From positions 62,001 through 126,000 of the forward strand of contig CAKVHW010000004.1 of the NCBI GenBank assembly GCA_934754495.1: a stretch of 64,000 nucleotides of DNA, in the 5' to 3' direction. Every line of letters starts with the position of its first letter. Positions within the stretch are counted from its first letter, which is position 1. Positions 63,985 to 64,000 of this stretch are shown piece by piece. Source of the DNA: an uncultured Clostridia bacterium. GTDB lineage: Bacteria; Bacillota; Clostridia; Christensenellales; UBA1242. Under the pieces are notes generated by a model. It ran no database searches. It worked only from the letters and a program-made list of their open reading frames with translations, and was not told the origin of the DNA. The position numbers and the translations under genes were made by a program.

Positions 63985-64000
63985 GGCTCGTTAGTTCAGC
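63985..64000 (+). tRNA. 5' part of a further tRNA, cut by the window end
   Basis: GGCTCGTTAGTTCAGC looks like an acceptor and D-arm start of another tRNA in the same cluster. The anticodon lies outside the window. Confidence 0.6.

Overview
The window is AT-rich (G+C near one third by eye), densely coded bacterial DNA using the standard code with TGA stops. It reads as an uncultured low-GC, spore-forming member of the Bacillota (Clostridia-like). Evidence: Gram-positive-type gene orders (infC-rpmI-rplT, ruvCAB-queA-tgt-yajC-secDF, rpsO-pnp-ylxY, pgsA-cinA-recA, miaB-mutS-mutL-miaA), a T-box in front of pheST, RNase Y, AUG/UUG/GUG starts with GGAG-type ribosome binding sites, and sporulation genes (spoIIAA-spoIIAB-sigF, spoVAC-AD-AE, yunB, a ylxY-like gene, an FtsK/SpoIIIE translocase). 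No plasmid, phage, IS element or CRISPR array was seen.

Layout. 1-3.4 kb: translation genes (infC with an AUU start, rpmI, rplT), a SpoU-family methylase, YebC and a GNAT acetyltransferase. 3.4-11.5 kb: Holliday-junction resolution (ruvCAB) with queuosine genes, yajC and a strongly diverged secD/secF pair. 11.5-18.8 kb: recJ, a Rel-family (p)ppGpp enzyme with an apparently dead hydrolase domain, rpsO with a structured leader, pnp. 18.8-26.5 kb: ylxY-like deacetylase, spoIIIE/ftsK, rimO, pgsA, a shortened CinA-like gene, recA. 26.5-35.8 kb: a class A PBP facing the other way, then miaB, mutS, mutL, miaA. 35.9-37.8 kb: lexA and a tyrosine recombinase.

37.9-45 kb is the least conventional part. 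It holds an unrecognised 290-residue protein, a 600-bp AT-rich non-coding stretch, two tandem paralogous kinase-fold proteins, a YgjP-type metallopeptidase, and a PadR-type DNA-binding domain fused through a long acidic linker to a four-helix membrane anchor. A repeated motif (TTTGCATAGTA / TACTATGCAAA) occurs just upstream of the promoter of the membrane PadR gene and again inside the non-coding stretch, which suggests a local regulatory circuit. This is the best candidate for something undescribed.

45-54.5 kb: ABC exporter, tRNA-Trp, rnhA (possibly leaderless), pheST under a T-box, rny. 54.5-63.6 kb: thiI plus its cysteine desulfurase, then yunB-spoVAE-AD-AC and sigF-spoIIAB-spoIIAA on the minus strand, with a large Asn-rich, Cys-clustered lipoprotein gene inserted in the opposite direction between the two sporulation operons. 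The window ends in a tRNA cluster.

How the genes connect: candidate LexA boxes precede ruvC, recA and lexA, defining a small SOS regulon within the window. sigF with its anti-sigma and anti-anti-sigma factors controls forespore transcription, and the spoVA products handle dipicolinate uptake into the spore.
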